Both the position numbers and the translations under genes were made by a program. Of a stretch of 44,028 bases of DNA, positions 25,607 to 33,781 are shown piece after piece. The stretch is taken from NCBI GenBank assembly GCA_002742765.1, contig DLUF01000115.1, positions 1 to 44,028 of the forward strand, given 5' to 3'. This DNA is from Sulfurospirillum sp. UBA12182. GTDB taxonomy: Bacteria > Campylobacterota > Campylobacteria > Campylobacterales > Sulfurospirillaceae. Within the stretch, counting starts at the first letter, position 1. The number at the start of each line of letters is the position of its first letter. The notes under the pieces are model-generated. The model did no database searches and was not told the DNA's origin. It was given only the letters and a program-made list of their open reading frames with translations.

Positions 25607-26418
25607 GAATTTTTGTATAAAAATATATATAAAAATATACTTGCGAAGATAACTAATGACGAAAGAAGCTGTCCCATACTGAGCCAATTTGCATAAACAA
25701 ACCCTAGTTGTTCATCAGGCTCTCTCCAAAATTCTGCAACAAATCTAGCCAGTGAGTACAACAATCCATAAAGAGCAATAAGTTCGCCATCAAATTTTTT
25801 GTAAAACTTGTACATGTAAAGAAGTAAAAACACAACAAGTCCCTCTAAAAGTGCTTCATAAAGCTGAGAAGGATGTCGTAAAACACCATCTACATAGATT
25901 CCCCAACTCACATCTGTCGCCCTACCAACTAACTCTTGATTTAAAAAGTTTCCAACCCTACCAAATATATAACCAACAGGAACACTCAGTGCAACTAAAT
26001 CTAACAAAAGCCAAATGTTAGTTTTTTTGTGTTTATATCTAAATCCTATGGTTGCAAGAACAAAACCAACAAGCGCCCCATGATAACTCATACCTCTGAT
26101 ACCTATGAACTCTCCTGTACTGGAAAATGGGTTAAATATCTGCCAAGGATGTGTAAGATAATAACTAGTATATGGGTCATAAAAGAGGATATATCCTAAG
26201 CGTGCTCCTAAAATCACTCCTATCTCAACCCAGATAAAATAACTATCTAACTCTTTCTCACTGATGGGAAGTTTGTCTTTTTTGACAAAGTATTTCGCCG
26301 CCCCAAGCGCAGTGAGAAGTGCAAGGACATACATAATCCCATACCAATGAACTGAGATAAAGCCAAGCTCAAAAGCTACTGGGTTAAAGTTTGAGTAGAT
26401 GTTGTTCCAAAAATTCAT
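25591..26418 (-). CDS. lgt: Prolipoprotein diacylglyceryl transferase
   Basis: 275 residues, about seven membrane helices. Lgt transfers diacylglycerol from phosphatidylglycerol to the lipobox cysteine, the first step of lipoprotein maturation. The signature [14 protein letters not shown] with the essential arginine, the HWYGIMY start, the GMSYHGAL segment and [12 protein letters not shown] are all present. It is the last gene of the long leftward run and is preceded by the second HEPN/MNT pair, an unusual insertion next to an essential gene. Confidence 0.96.
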   Translation of the reverse strand: MNFWNNIYSNFNPVAFELGFISVHWYGIMYVLALLTALGAAKYFVKKDKLPISEKELDSYFIWVEIGVILGARLGYILFYDPYTSYYLTHPWQIFNPFSSTGEFIGIRGMSYHGALVGFVLATIGFRYKHKKTNIWLLLDLVALSVPVGYIFGRVGNFLNQELVGRATDVSWGIYVDGVLRHPSQLYEALLEGLVVFLLLYMYKFYKKFDGELIALYGLLYSLARFVAEFWREPDEQLGFVYANWLSMGQLLSSLVIFASIFLYIFLYKNSKKRF

Positions 26419-26446
26419 ATATTATTTATTCCTAATGTTTATAAGA

Positions 26447-26779
26447 TTACTGAAGTATCTCTACTATTTGGTTTTTAAAAGTTGGTAGGTGTTCTTTGAT
26501 AATACTCCATACTTCAAAAGAGTCTACTCCAAAGTAATTATGTGCTACTAAATTTCTAAAGTCTTTTATCTCTTGCCATGGAATTTGAAAATATTGTGCT
26601 TTAAACTCTTCATCTATTTTAACTATCATCTCACCTATAATAACAAATTGCATCATAGTAGCATCAAAATTCAGTTCATGATGATAAAAGTCTTCAGCAT
26701 TTTCAAACTCTTGTGAGTAAGTTTCTATCTTCTTTATAGCTTCTAAGATAGCTTTACATGTAAGAATATTATCTGACAT
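26447..26779 (-). CDS. Second HEPN-domain (HepT-like) toxin candidate
   Basis: 110 residues from the ATG at 26779; an ATG at 26788 would add three residues. The RX4HXY RNase motif is RNLVAHNY. The toxin start overlaps the end of the nucleotidyltransferase gene by 11 nt in the form TATGTCAGATAA, the same junction design as the first pair at 582-589, which is why 26779 is preferred. The two HEPN proteins share the family pattern but differ widely in sequence, so this is not a recent duplication. A partial ACATGT motif lies within codons for LTCKA. Confidence 0.82.
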   Translation of the reverse strand: MSDNILTCKAILEAIKKIETYSQEFENAEDFYHHELNFDATMMQFVIIGEMIVKIDEEFKAQYFQIPWQEIKDFRNLVAHNYFGVDSFEVWSIIKEHLPTFKNQIVEILQ

Positions 26780-27068
26780 ATATCGCATCTTTCAAGATAG
26801 CTTCTTTTGCAAATGGTCGTAGACTTTGCTCATTTGCTATATCTACTTTTCTACAAAAGTACTCTTGAAGTAGCTTTTTTAAAGCTCTTTTTTTTGTATA
26901 AATATCACCTGGATTTTGAATATATGTTACAAGCAAATCTATATCACTATTTTCTTGCTCCAAACCTTTTGCAAAAGATCCAAAAAGAGCAATGTTATCT
27001 ATACTATATTTTTCTCTAAACTCTTGTTTATGAGTTTTAATAAAAGATAAGATATCCTCTTTTGTCAT
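26769..27068 (-). CDS. Second minimal nucleotidyltransferase (MntA-like antitoxin)
   Basis: About 99 residues starting MTKEDILSFIK. The ATG at 27068 has GGGGAAG 5 nt upstream, a far better site than the in-frame ATG at 27095. The motif GSFAKGLE..., ending SDIDLLV is a complete GSX10DXD. The C-terminal KDAIYVR resembles KDIIYV of the first pair, as expected since this end overlaps the toxin start. Predicted to AMPylate and silence the HEPN toxin. Confidence 0.83.
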   Translation of the reverse strand: MTKEDILSFIKTHKQEFREKYSIDNIALFGSFAKGLEQENSDIDLLVTYIQNPGDIYTKKRALKKLLQEYFCRKVDIANEQSLRPFAKEAILKDAIYVR

Positions 27069-27105
27069 ACTACTTCCCCATAAATTTTTTCTCATTATAC
27101 CAAAT

Positions 27106-27126
27106 CTCTACATGTAAAGATTTTTA
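27106..27126 (-). repeat. 21-bp post-stop element with ACATGT core, copy 1
   Basis: It begins at the truC stop codon and is identical over 21 bp to 31724-31744, which begins at the argF stop. Here the flanks extend it into a near-perfect inverted repeat (AAATCT ... AGATTT around TTACATGTA), with one position pairing only as G-U in RNA. It may be a weak gene-end hairpin. Confidence 0.6.
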
Positions 27127-27873
27127 AATTCTCCATCCAAACTCTTTGAAAAGTTTTTGAAACGTTTCATCAAACGAAGCTTTTACATGTAAAGGCACAT
27201 TTGTCATAGGATGAGCAAACGAGATACTTAAGGCATGAAGTAAAAGCCTATGTACATCATACTTTTCACGAAACAAGCGATTGTGCTCTCCTTTGCCATG
27301 TTTTGTATCTCCTATGATATGGTGCATATCGTGTTTCATATGACGTCTTAGCTGGTGTTTTCTTCCTGTTTGCGGTTCTAACTTTACAAGCGAGTACCTT
27401 GAAGTTGCATACTTTCCATTAGCATAAGGCAACTCAACAGTTGCTACTCTTTCATAGTATGTTTTTGCTTCTTGCGCTTCCTTGCTTATACCTTTTTGCT
27501 TTTGCTCTTTGGTATCTAGCATTTGTGTTAAGGGATAATCTATCAGTTTTTTTTCATCTGTATATCCACGAACTAGGGCGATATAAGTTTTTTGTATATT
27601 TTTAGTTTTAAATTCGTAAGAGAGTTTTTGCGCTATCTCTTTGTTGAGGGCAAAGACTAAAACACCAGAGGTTGCCTTATCCAAACGATGTATAGGATAA
27701 ACATATCTTTTTATCTGTTTTCTTAGCATTTGGAGGGCAAATTTTGTCTCTCTTTTATCTATATCAGATTTGTGAACCAAAAGACCTGAGGGTTTGTTGA
27801 TGATAACAAGGAACTCATCTTGATAGAGAATTTCTAATATCTCAGATAAGCTCTCTTGTATGTACTCTTGCAA
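27124..27873 (-). CDS. truC: TruC-like tRNA pseudouridine synthase (RluA family)
   Basis: 249 residues. The catalytic aspartate D65 is in HRLDKATSGVLVF. The order and wording of motifs follow E. coli TruC (tRNA pseudouridine 65 synthase): EILYQDEFLVIINKPSGLLVH at the start, SRYSLVKLEPQTGRKHQLRRHM and IIGDTKHGKGEHNR in the centre, FGWR at the end. The only in-frame start near the expected position is a TTG at 27873, four bases past the hemJ stop, with no strong ribosome-binding site, so translation may be coupled to hemJ. A TTTACATGTAAA copy encodes LHVK near the C terminus. Confidence 0.82.
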   Translation of the reverse strand: MQEYIQESLSEILEILYQDEFLVIINKPSGLLVHKSDIDKRETKFALQMLRKQIKRYVYPIHRLDKATSGVLVFALNKEIAQKLSYEFKTKNIQKTYIALVRGYTDEKKLIDYPLTQMLDTKEQKQKGISKEAQEAKTYYERVATVELPYANGKYATSRYSLVKLEPQTGRKHQLRRHMKHDMHHIIGDTKHGKGEHNRLFREKYDVHRLLLHALSISFAHPMTNVPLHVKASFDETFQKLFKEFGWRI

Positions 27874-27877
27874 ATAA

Positions 27878-28432
27878 TTAATCTTTTAGAGTCTTTAACT
27901 CATCTTGGGCTACTTTGAGGTTTGGCTCTTTTGCGTGTTTGAGTAACACTCTTACCACAACTCCAAAAAGCACAATCATAAAGGCAGTAAAGACAAAAGG
28001 CACATCTTTGAGTATGACATAAGTAACGATAAGTATAGAAAGCAAAGTTGGAAACTCATTGTAAGCTCTAAAAAACTTTCCGCTCTTTTTACATGTAGCT
28101 TTTAAAAGCTCTTTTCGGTAGTGATTCATAGACAAATCATATCCGATAAGCAACAAAACAACTACTATCTTTGCATATGCCCAAAGTCCCATCTCAAACA
28201 AGGCAGGATTGAGGATAAACATAAGAGCTCCACTAAGTACCGTTGCTATCATCGCTGGAAAATCTATATACTTATAGAGTTTATACTCTTGGATTTCAAC
28301 TATCTTGACAAATTCTGGCTTGTCCATATGCTCTGCGTGATAAACAAAAAGTCTCGGAAGATAAAAAAGTCCTGCCATCCAAGACATAAAAGAGATGATA
28401 TGAAAGATAAGTATGTACTGATAGTATTCCAC
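27878..28432 (-). CDS. hemJ: Protoporphyrinogen IX oxidase HemJ
   Basis: About 184 residues, four to five membrane helices. HemJ oxidises protoporphyrinogen IX in bacteria lacking HemG/HemY. The early HIISFMSWMAGLFYLPRLFVYH stretch with the essential histidine, and the later LSGALM, WAYAKIVVVLLLIGYDLSMNHY segment match the family. Two tandem GTG codons are possible starts; the second (28432) is 5 nt from GGAG. The first overlaps the upstream stop. With hemB and hemN in the same leftward run, this is a haem-biosynthesis neighbourhood. Confidence 0.88.
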   Translation of the reverse strand: MEYYQYILIFHIISFMSWMAGLFYLPRLFVYHAEHMDKPEFVKIVEIQEYKLYKYIDFPAMIATVLSGALMFILNPALFEMGLWAYAKIVVVLLLIGYDLSMNHYRKELLKATCKKSGKFFRAYNEFPTLLSILIVTYVILKDVPFVFTAFMIVLFGVVVRVLLKHAKEPNLKVAQDELKTLKD

Positions 28433-28434
28433 CA

Positions 28435-29700
28435 CTACTCCTTTAATGCAGCAGCGATAAGCTCAATAGGATTTTTAAACACTATATCTACATTTTGTCC
28501 GTACATCGCATCGCTTAATTGCACTCTACAAGCACTACACTCAGCACTTACAAAGTCTGCTTTAGTCTCTCGTATCATCGCTGCTTTTGGAAGTCCCGCT
28601 GCTTTTGCGAAGTGGTACTTTTCAGTTTGCATCGTCACCCCACCAAAACCACAACATTGATTTGGGTCACTCATCTCACGCATTACATAGTTTTGAGCTA
28701 AAAGATTTCTTGGCTCTTTAAAAACTCCTTGCATCTTTCTTGCGTGACAAGGGTCATGATATGTGATAGAAAAGTCTTGTTTTTTTCGACTTGCTAAAAC
28801 TTCTTTGAGATTTGTCTTTTTTTCTAAGTATTCAGTAGCCATAAAGATATGAGGTTTGATAGCTTCAGCTCTAGCTTTCCACTCAGGTTGGTTATGAAAA
28901 AAGTGAGCATAATCCTCTTTTATCATCGCACTACATGTAGCCTCAGGGATGATGATAGCGTCAAGGTCATTTACGAAACTTTCAATGTACTCTATGTTAA
29001 ACTTTGCTAAACTATCCACACTCTCAAAATCCCCCGTAAAGTATGATGGAGCACCACAGCATTTTTGCTGTTTTATGAGATACGCATCAATCTCTAAAAC
29101 TTTTAAAATCTCCAATAATGCTTTACCGATATCTGTGTACATGTAATTTGCCAAACAACCGATAAAGATACCAACTTTTCCTTTTCCACCGTTATAAATC
29201 ACATCTGGATGGGAATTTAAAAAACTTTTTTTCTTTAGGCTTGGAAGCATCCTATCTATCTTGATAAGAGGAAAGTTACGCATAACCATAGCACTTTGCT
29301 TCTCTACTTTTTTAAAGCCACAGGTTTGAAATATATAACCAAACCTAGCTACTATATCCATGATATTACGATTGCGAAGTAAAAAGAAAGCTAAACGTTT
29401 CCACCAAGCGATGCCGAACTTTTCTCTGATATCATTTCTTGCTTGCTCTATGAGCATATCTACTGGCAAGTCATTTGGACAAACATCTACACAGTTAGTA
29501 CATAAAAAACAGCTCTCAAAGATGCTTTTTACATTTTTATCAAGTTCTAAATGCCCTTGTTTATAAGCTCCTAAGAGTTCTAAAAATCCTCTTGGGCTTG
29601 TCACCTCATCTGCATTTACATTGTGGATTGTACATGTAGGAATACACTTTCCACATTTTATACATGTATCACTTATCTTGCTATAGTCAAAATCTATCAT
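28435..29700 (-). CDS. GlcF/GlpC-like protein with two 4Fe-4S clusters and two CCG domains
   Basis: 421 residues. The N terminus has two ferredoxin-type clusters (CIKCGKCIPTC at 13-23; CFLCTNCVDVCP), then two cysteine-rich CCG domains (CLANYMYTD with KCCGAPSYF; HDPCHARKMQ with QCCGFGG), the architecture of glycolate oxidase GlcF, glycerol-3-phosphate GlpC and lactate-utilisation LutA. No flavoprotein partner is adjacent, so the substrate is unknown. It sits between hemN and hemJ, and its leader carries the same structured element as hemN. Its ATG is 5-6 nt after AAGGGACA. Confidence 0.85.
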   Translation of the reverse strand: MIDFDYSKISDTCIKCGKCIPTCTIHNVNADEVTSPRGFLELLGAYKQGHLELDKNVKSIFESCFLCTNCVDVCPNDLPVDMLIEQARNDIREKFGIAWWKRLAFFLLRNRNIMDIVARFGYIFQTCGFKKVEKQSAMVMRNFPLIKIDRMLPSLKKKSFLNSHPDVIYNGGKGKVGIFIGCLANYMYTDIGKALLEILKVLEIDAYLIKQQKCCGAPSYFTGDFESVDSLAKFNIEYIESFVNDLDAIIIPEATCSAMIKEDYAHFFHNQPEWKARAEAIKPHIFMATEYLEKKTNLKEVLASRKKQDFSITYHDPCHARKMQGVFKEPRNLLAQNYVMREMSDPNQCCGFGGVTMQTEKYHFAKAAGLPKAAMIRETKADFVSAECSACRVQLSDAMYGQNVDIVFKNPIELIAAALKE

Positions 29701-29706
29701 TTATAC

Positions 29707-29780
29707 TGTCCCTTTTTTATCGAACCAAGTCCGATAAAAATTCCTCGCGACTAAAGCACGAACTAAAGTTCTGTATTTCA
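29707..29780 (-). promoter_or_regulatory. Structured leader element, copy A (before the GlcF-like gene)
   Basis: Read leftwards from the hemN stop: a 4-bp hairpin (GAAC-TTTA-GTTC, 29760-29771), the linker AGTCGCGAGGAA, then a 9-bp hairpin TTTTTATCG / CGATAAAAA (29714-29722 with 29732-29740), then AAGGGACA and the ATG at 29700. Over 29707-29752 it is nearly identical to 31154-31198 before hemN. The two stem positions that differ are compensatory, and the upstream hairpins differ wholly in sequence but keep the fold. There is no U-tract, so it is not a terminator. Likely a cis-acting RNA element that includes the ribosome-binding site. Confidence 0.7.
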
Positions 29781-31148
29781 TTATACTGTCTTTGAAAATC
29801 TACGTTTTGCTTCTGGTATCTTTTTCAGATATGCATCAAACGGCATTACTATATTTCGGATAAGAAGAGTTCCTGTGGTACTTACTGTTATCTTATCTCT
29901 TTCTACTTGCACCAAACCTTCCTCTTCAAAAGTTTTCAACTCTTCTATGGCATCTTTGAAGTATTCAAAAAAGTCTATTTTAAACTCACTTTCAATCTTT
30001 GTAATGTTTAGTTTAAAATTACTCATCATCTCCATGATAACAGCTTTTCTAAGAACGTCATCCTTGCTTAATTCCAAACCTCTGTGAACTGGTAAAATTC
30101 CATTGTCAAGTGCTGCTTCATAATCGCTCATATCTTTGAAGTTTTGAACATAGTGAGCTACTCCATCGCCGATACTCGTAAGCCCAATTCCTATAAGATC
30201 AGTTCCACCTTTTGTAGTGTAGCCTTGAAAGTTTCTATGAAGTTCGCCTTTTTCTATCGCTAAGAAAAGTTCATCATTTGGTTTTGCGAAGTGATCCATC
30301 CCTATCATAGCAAGTCCATGAGAGGTTAGATAATCGATAGTATATTTCATGATAGAGAGTTTTTCACTTGGATGTGGAAGTGTCGTCTCATCTATCTTTC
30401 TCATCGTCTTTTTCATCCAAGGAACATGTGCATAGTTAAAAACTGCAAATCTATCAGTATCTAAGCTCAAAGCTTTTTCTAGTGTTGCTTTAAAACTCTC
30501 AAAACTTTGATAAGGCAAACCATAAATCAAATCCATATTGACCGATTTTATCCCTGCATCTCTAACCATATCCACTGCATTTTTAGTTACTTCATAAGGT
30601 TGGATTCTATGAACTGCTTTTTGTACCTCTTCGTTAAAATCTTGAACACCAAAGCTCACACGGTTAAATCCGCCCTCCACTAAAACATCTACTTGCTCTT
30701 TCGTTAAAAATCTAGGATCTATCTCACAGCTTATCTCAGCTTCATTACTCCAGTTTTTAAAGTATTTTTTGATTAACGCAACAATTCTTTGGAGTTGTTC
30801 AGCAGTAAAAAATGTAGGAGTTCCACCACCAAAATGCATCTGTAAAACTTCTCTACTCATATCTAAATGCTGACAAAGAAGTTCTAACTCTTTTTCAAGA
30901 TAGCTTATATAACGCTCTTTTTTGTCTTCTTTAGAAGTAAAAACCACATTACAGCCACAAAAGTAACAGGCACTTCGGCAAAACGGTAAATGAAAATACA
31001 AAGAGAGTTTTCTGTTTTTATCCATATTTTCTAAAATCTCTACATATCTTTTTGCGTCAAAGCTTTCATTGAACTCTGGGGCTGTTGGATAGCTTGTATA
31101 TCTTGGTCCTGGTTTGGAGTATTTTGCAAATTGTTCAAAATTTATCAT
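29781..31148 (-). CDS. hemN: Oxygen-independent coproporphyrinogen III oxidase
   Basis: 455 residues (E. coli 457). A radical-SAM enzyme that decarboxylates coproporphyrinogen III in haem synthesis without oxygen. The cluster motif CX3CX2C is C57, C61, C64 in FCRSACYFCGC, and YFHLPFC precedes it as usual. SAM-binding segments GGGTPTFF and the RVSFGVQDFNEEVQ, MDLIYGLPYQ and MIGMDHFA stretches follow. It is in the leftward run with hemB upstream and hemJ downstream. Its leader holds structured element B. Confidence 0.96.
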   Translation of the reverse strand: MINFEQFAKYSKPGPRYTSYPTAPEFNESFDAKRYVEILENMDKNRKLSLYFHLPFCRSACYFCGCNVVFTSKEDKKERYISYLEKELELLCQHLDMSREVLQMHFGGGTPTFFTAEQLQRIVALIKKYFKNWSNEAEISCEIDPRFLTKEQVDVLVEGGFNRVSFGVQDFNEEVQKAVHRIQPYEVTKNAVDMVRDAGIKSVNMDLIYGLPYQSFESFKATLEKALSLDTDRFAVFNYAHVPWMKKTMRKIDETTLPHPSEKLSIMKYTIDYLTSHGLAMIGMDHFAKPNDELFLAIEKGELHRNFQGYTTKGGTDLIGIGLTSIGDGVAHYVQNFKDMSDYEAALDNGILPVHRGLELSKDDVLRKAVIMEMMSNFKLNITKIESEFKIDFFEYFKDAIEELKTFEEEGLVQVERDKITVSTTGTLLIRNIVMPFDAYLKKIPEAKRRFSKTV

Positions 31149-31239
31149 TTTATTGTCCCTTTTTTACTGAACAAGTCCAGTAAAAATTCCTCGCGACTGA
31201 AGCTTGTGCCTTGCACAGAATTTTTATCATCTCGTTCTC
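31149..31239 (-). promoter_or_regulatory. Structured leader element, copy B (before hemN)
   Basis: Read leftwards: a 5-bp hairpin (TGTGC-AAG-GCACA, 31205-31217), the conserved linker CAGTCGCGAGGAA, a 9-bp hairpin TTTTTACTG / CAGTAAAAA (31161-31169 with 31178-31186), then AAGGGACA and the hemN ATG at 31148. Compared with copy A the hairpin carries ACTG/CAGT instead of ATCG/CGAT, so two base pairs covary. Both copies precede Fe-S-protein genes in the same leftward run. Confidence 0.7.
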
Positions 31240-31716
31240 TTATTTTAAAATTTGTAAATCTTTCAAATCTATAAAAAGATTTGGATGTTCTTTTTTTATC
31301 TTTCCTACTAATGCTTCTAAATCCACATTAATCACTTTAGAATTGCCATTATCTTTTGAGAGCATCCTAATCTCATCCATCGCAACTGCCCAAACATCTT
31401 GAAAATCGATTGGAACATTTTGCCAAATAGTCTTTTCTAACTTAAGGTTAAAATTTTCCTGTTGCGCTGCTTTGAAATTTGTGATGATTTTATTTACTGA
31501 ATCCATTGATATCATAGTATGGAGTTTATTTTGTTCATCTACGATAAACCAAGGCTCACTTGCTTCCCAACTCCCACTTTGAAGACTTAATCTCTTTATA
31601 TCAGGGTCTTGAGTGCCTTCGATTTGTATGACAGTTTTATCTGATATACCTATATCTTTTGATATGGCATTGATAATCTCATAGATAGAAAGTTCTTTTT
31701 TTTCTTTATCACTCAT
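31240..31716 (-). CDS. UPF0763/DUF2603-like conserved protein
   Basis: 158 residues, soluble and acidic. The sequence pattern (IYEIINAISKDIGISDKTVI, QSGSWEASEPWFIVDEQNKLHTMISMDS, KTIWQNVPIDFQDVWAVAMDEI) fits the UPF0763/DUF2603 family, which I recall as confined to Campylobacterota, with unknown function. The ribosome-binding site GAGGTGA lies 5 nt before its ATG and partly inside the ACATGT-containing element at the argF end. It lies between argF and hemN. Confidence 0.7.
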   Translation of the reverse strand: MSDKEKKELSIYEIINAISKDIGISDKTVIQIEGTQDPDIKRLSLQSGSWEASEPWFIVDEQNKLHTMISMDSVNKIITNFKAAQQENFNLKLEKTIWQNVPIDFQDVWAVAMDEIRMLSKDNGNSKVINVDLEALVGKIKKEHPNLFIDLKDLQILK

Positions 31717-31723
31717 AATTCAC

Positions 31724-31744
31724 CTCTACATGTAAAGATTTTTA
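31724..31744 (-). repeat. 21-bp post-stop element with ACATGT core, copy 2
   Basis: It begins at the argF stop codon and is identical over 21 bp to the element after truC at 27106-27126. Here it runs into the ribosome-binding site of the next gene (TAGAGGTGA), so the palindrome is close enough to affect that gene's translation. Confidence 0.6.
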
Positions 31745-32662
31745 TCGATGTAAATCTAACCAAACCATAACCGCCTTTTGTGCATGAAGTCTATTTTCTG
31801 CTTCATCAAATATCTCATCACTATGCTCTTCAAAAACCTCTTCACTCACTTCATAATCACGATAAGCTGGCAAACAATGTAAAAACATTGCATCATCTTG
31901 AGCTAATGCCATCATCTGCTTATCAACCATAAAACCTGCAAAATCTTTCACTCTTTGTTCTTTCTCATCCTCTTGTCCCATAGAAACCCAAGTGTCTGTG
32001 GTTACAACCGTTGCACCTTTACAAGCCTCTTTAGGGTCACTGCCTACTTTTATAACTGCCCCACTCTGTTTTGCAAACTCTAATGCATCATTTAAGATAG
32101 CTTCATCAACTTCATACCCTTTTGGAGTAGCAATACGAAGTTCAAATCCTAATTTACTAGCTAACATAAGCCAAGAGTGAGTCATGTTGTTCCCATCACC
32201 TACATATGCAACTACTGGATTTTTATCTTTTTTATACTCAACCATCGTAAGATAATCAGCCATCAATTGTACAGGATGATAAGAATCTGAAAGACCACTA
32301 ATAACTGGAACTTTAGAGTATTTTGCAAACTCTTCGAGTTTTGATTGCTCAAATGTTCTAATCATCACCATATCAACCATACGAGTGATTACACGAGCTG
32401 TATCTTTCATAGGCTCGCCTCGTCCTAATTGCAAGTCATTTGAGGAGAGAAACAGACCTTTACCACCAAGCTGATGGATACCAACTTCAAAGCTCACGCG
32501 TGTTCTCGTGCTACTCTTTTCAAAAATCATTCCTAAAGTTTGATCTTTAAGATAAGGTTTTAATTTCCCTTTTTTTGTCTGTTTTTTGATTTTAATCGCC
32601 AAATCAATAATCTCTAAAATCTCTTCTTTGCTAAAATCTTTGAGTGTTAAAAAATGTCTCAT
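31742..32662 (-). CDS. argF: Ornithine carbamoyltransferase
   Basis: 306 residues from the ATG at 32662 ([11 protein letters not shown]), which matches the start of Campylobacter ArgF; an upstream ATG at 32677 has no ribosome-binding site. It makes citrulline from ornithine and carbamoyl phosphate in arginine synthesis. The carbamoyl-phosphate motif STRTR (51-55), the [11 protein letters not shown] segment and the ornithine-binding HCLPAYR loop are intact. It lies between hemB and the UPF0763-like gene, all leftward. Confidence 0.95.
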   Translation of the reverse strand: MRHFLTLKDFSKEEILEIIDLAIKIKKQTKKGKLKPYLKDQTLGMIFEKSSTRTRVSFEVGIHQLGGKGLFLSSNDLQLGRGEPMKDTARVITRMVDMVMIRTFEQSKLEEFAKYSKVPVISGLSDSYHPVQLMADYLTMVEYKKDKNPVVAYVGDGNNMTHSWLMLASKLGFELRIATPKGYEVDEAILNDALEFAKQSGAVIKVGSDPKEACKGATVVTTDTWVSMGQEDEKEQRVKDFAGFMVDKQMMALAQDDAMFLHCLPAYRDYEVSEEVFEEHSDEIFDEAENRLHAQKAVMVWLDLHR

Positions 32663-32723
32663 AACCTTCTCTTTCATTATTTTTTTTATTTTATATAACT
32701 TTTTTCAATAAACTCTTAACAAC

Positions 32724-33698
32724 TTATCTTTTATTAAGTAAGTTTGCAACCTCTTTTGCGTGATAAGAGATGATGATATCTGCTCCAGCTCTTTTAAACC
32801 CTAACATCGTCTCCATCATCACCCTCTCATAATCAATAACCCCAGCCGCTGCTGCTGCTTTAAGCATCGCGTACTCACCACTTACATTATATACAGCTAA
32901 AGGAGTCGTGGTATTTTCTTTTATATCTCTAATAATATCAAGATAAGCTAGAGCTGGTTTTACCATGAGTATATCAGCACCTTGCAATTCATCTTCGATA
33001 GACTCTGCGATAGCTTCTCTTCTATTTGCTGGATTCATCTGATAACTTCTTCTATCGCCAAAGCTAGGAGCTGATTCTGCGACATCCCTAAAAGGTCCAT
33101 AGTAAGCTGAAGCGAATTTTGTTGAATAACTCATAATAGGTAAGTTCTCAAATCCCTCACTATCAAGTCCTTCTCTTAAAGCTTCTATCATTCCATCCAT
33201 CATGCCACTTGGAGCTATCATATCTACACCACTTTTTGCGTGTATAAGAGCTTGCTTCACTAAAATTTCAAGTGTTGCATCATTGTCAACTGTTTCGTGT
33301 TCCATATCAAGTATCCCACAGTGCCCATGATCTGTAAATTCACAAAAACACAGATCACTTACTACAAACATATCAGGAAAATCTTTTTTAATCGCTTTTA
33401 TGGCTGTGGCTATAATCCCGTGCTCACAGAGTGCATCACTTCCTATACTATCTTTTACAGCAGGAATCCCAAAGAGGATAATAGAATTAAGTCCTAAAGC
33501 TTGTAACTCTTTACACTCTTCTAATATCTTATCAAGGCTCATTTGATAAACTCCTGGCATCGAGCTTATCTCTTTTTTTATACCCTCTCCACTCTTAACA
33601 AACAAAGGATAAATAAAATCATTTTTGCTTATATCATTTTCTTGAACAAGGTCTCTTAAATTTTTATTAATTCTCAATCTTCTAAATCTTTTAAACAT
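32724..33698 (-). CDS. hemB: Delta-aminolevulinic acid dehydratase (porphobilinogen synthase)
   Basis: 324 residues. HemB joins two 5-aminolevulinates to porphobilinogen. The active-site lysines are in [17 protein letters not shown] and [12 protein letters not shown]. The metal site reads [15 protein letters not shown], the cysteine-rich form typical of zinc enzymes. The [13 protein letters not shown] segment is also conserved. AAGGA lies 8 nt before the ATG. It is first in the leftward run that also holds hemN and hemJ, divergent from ribA. Confidence 0.96.
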   Translation of the reverse strand: MFKRFRRLRINKNLRDLVQENDISKNDFIYPLFVKSGEGIKKEISSMPGVYQMSLDKILEECKELQALGLNSIILFGIPAVKDSIGSDALCEHGIIATAIKAIKKDFPDMFVVSDLCFCEFTDHGHCGILDMEHETVDNDATLEILVKQALIHAKSGVDMIAPSGMMDGMIEALREGLDSEGFENLPIMSYSTKFASAYYGPFRDVAESAPSFGDRRSYQMNPANRREAIAESIEDELQGADILMVKPALAYLDIIRDIKENTTTPLAVYNVSGEYAMLKAAAAAGVIDYERVMMETMLGFKRAGADIIISYHAKEVANLLNKR

Positions 33699-33781
33699 TT
33701 TTTAGTCCTTATGTAGATATAATGTTTTTTCATTTTAAAAAAAGTACATATTTTACCATAAAGATTGGATATTAAAAAAAG
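33699..33781. promoter_or_regulatory. Divergent promoter region of hemB and ribA
   Basis: An 83-bp AT-rich gap. A rightward -10-like TATAAT lies at 33718-33723 and a TATTAA stretch near 33771. The hemB ribosome-binding site is at its left end. The exact promoters are not resolved. Confidence 0.4.

Noticed and set aside
29707-29752. Leader hairpin as a rho-independent terminator of hemN
   Set aside because: In the leftward transcript the stem is followed by AAGGGACA and a start codon, not by a U-tract.
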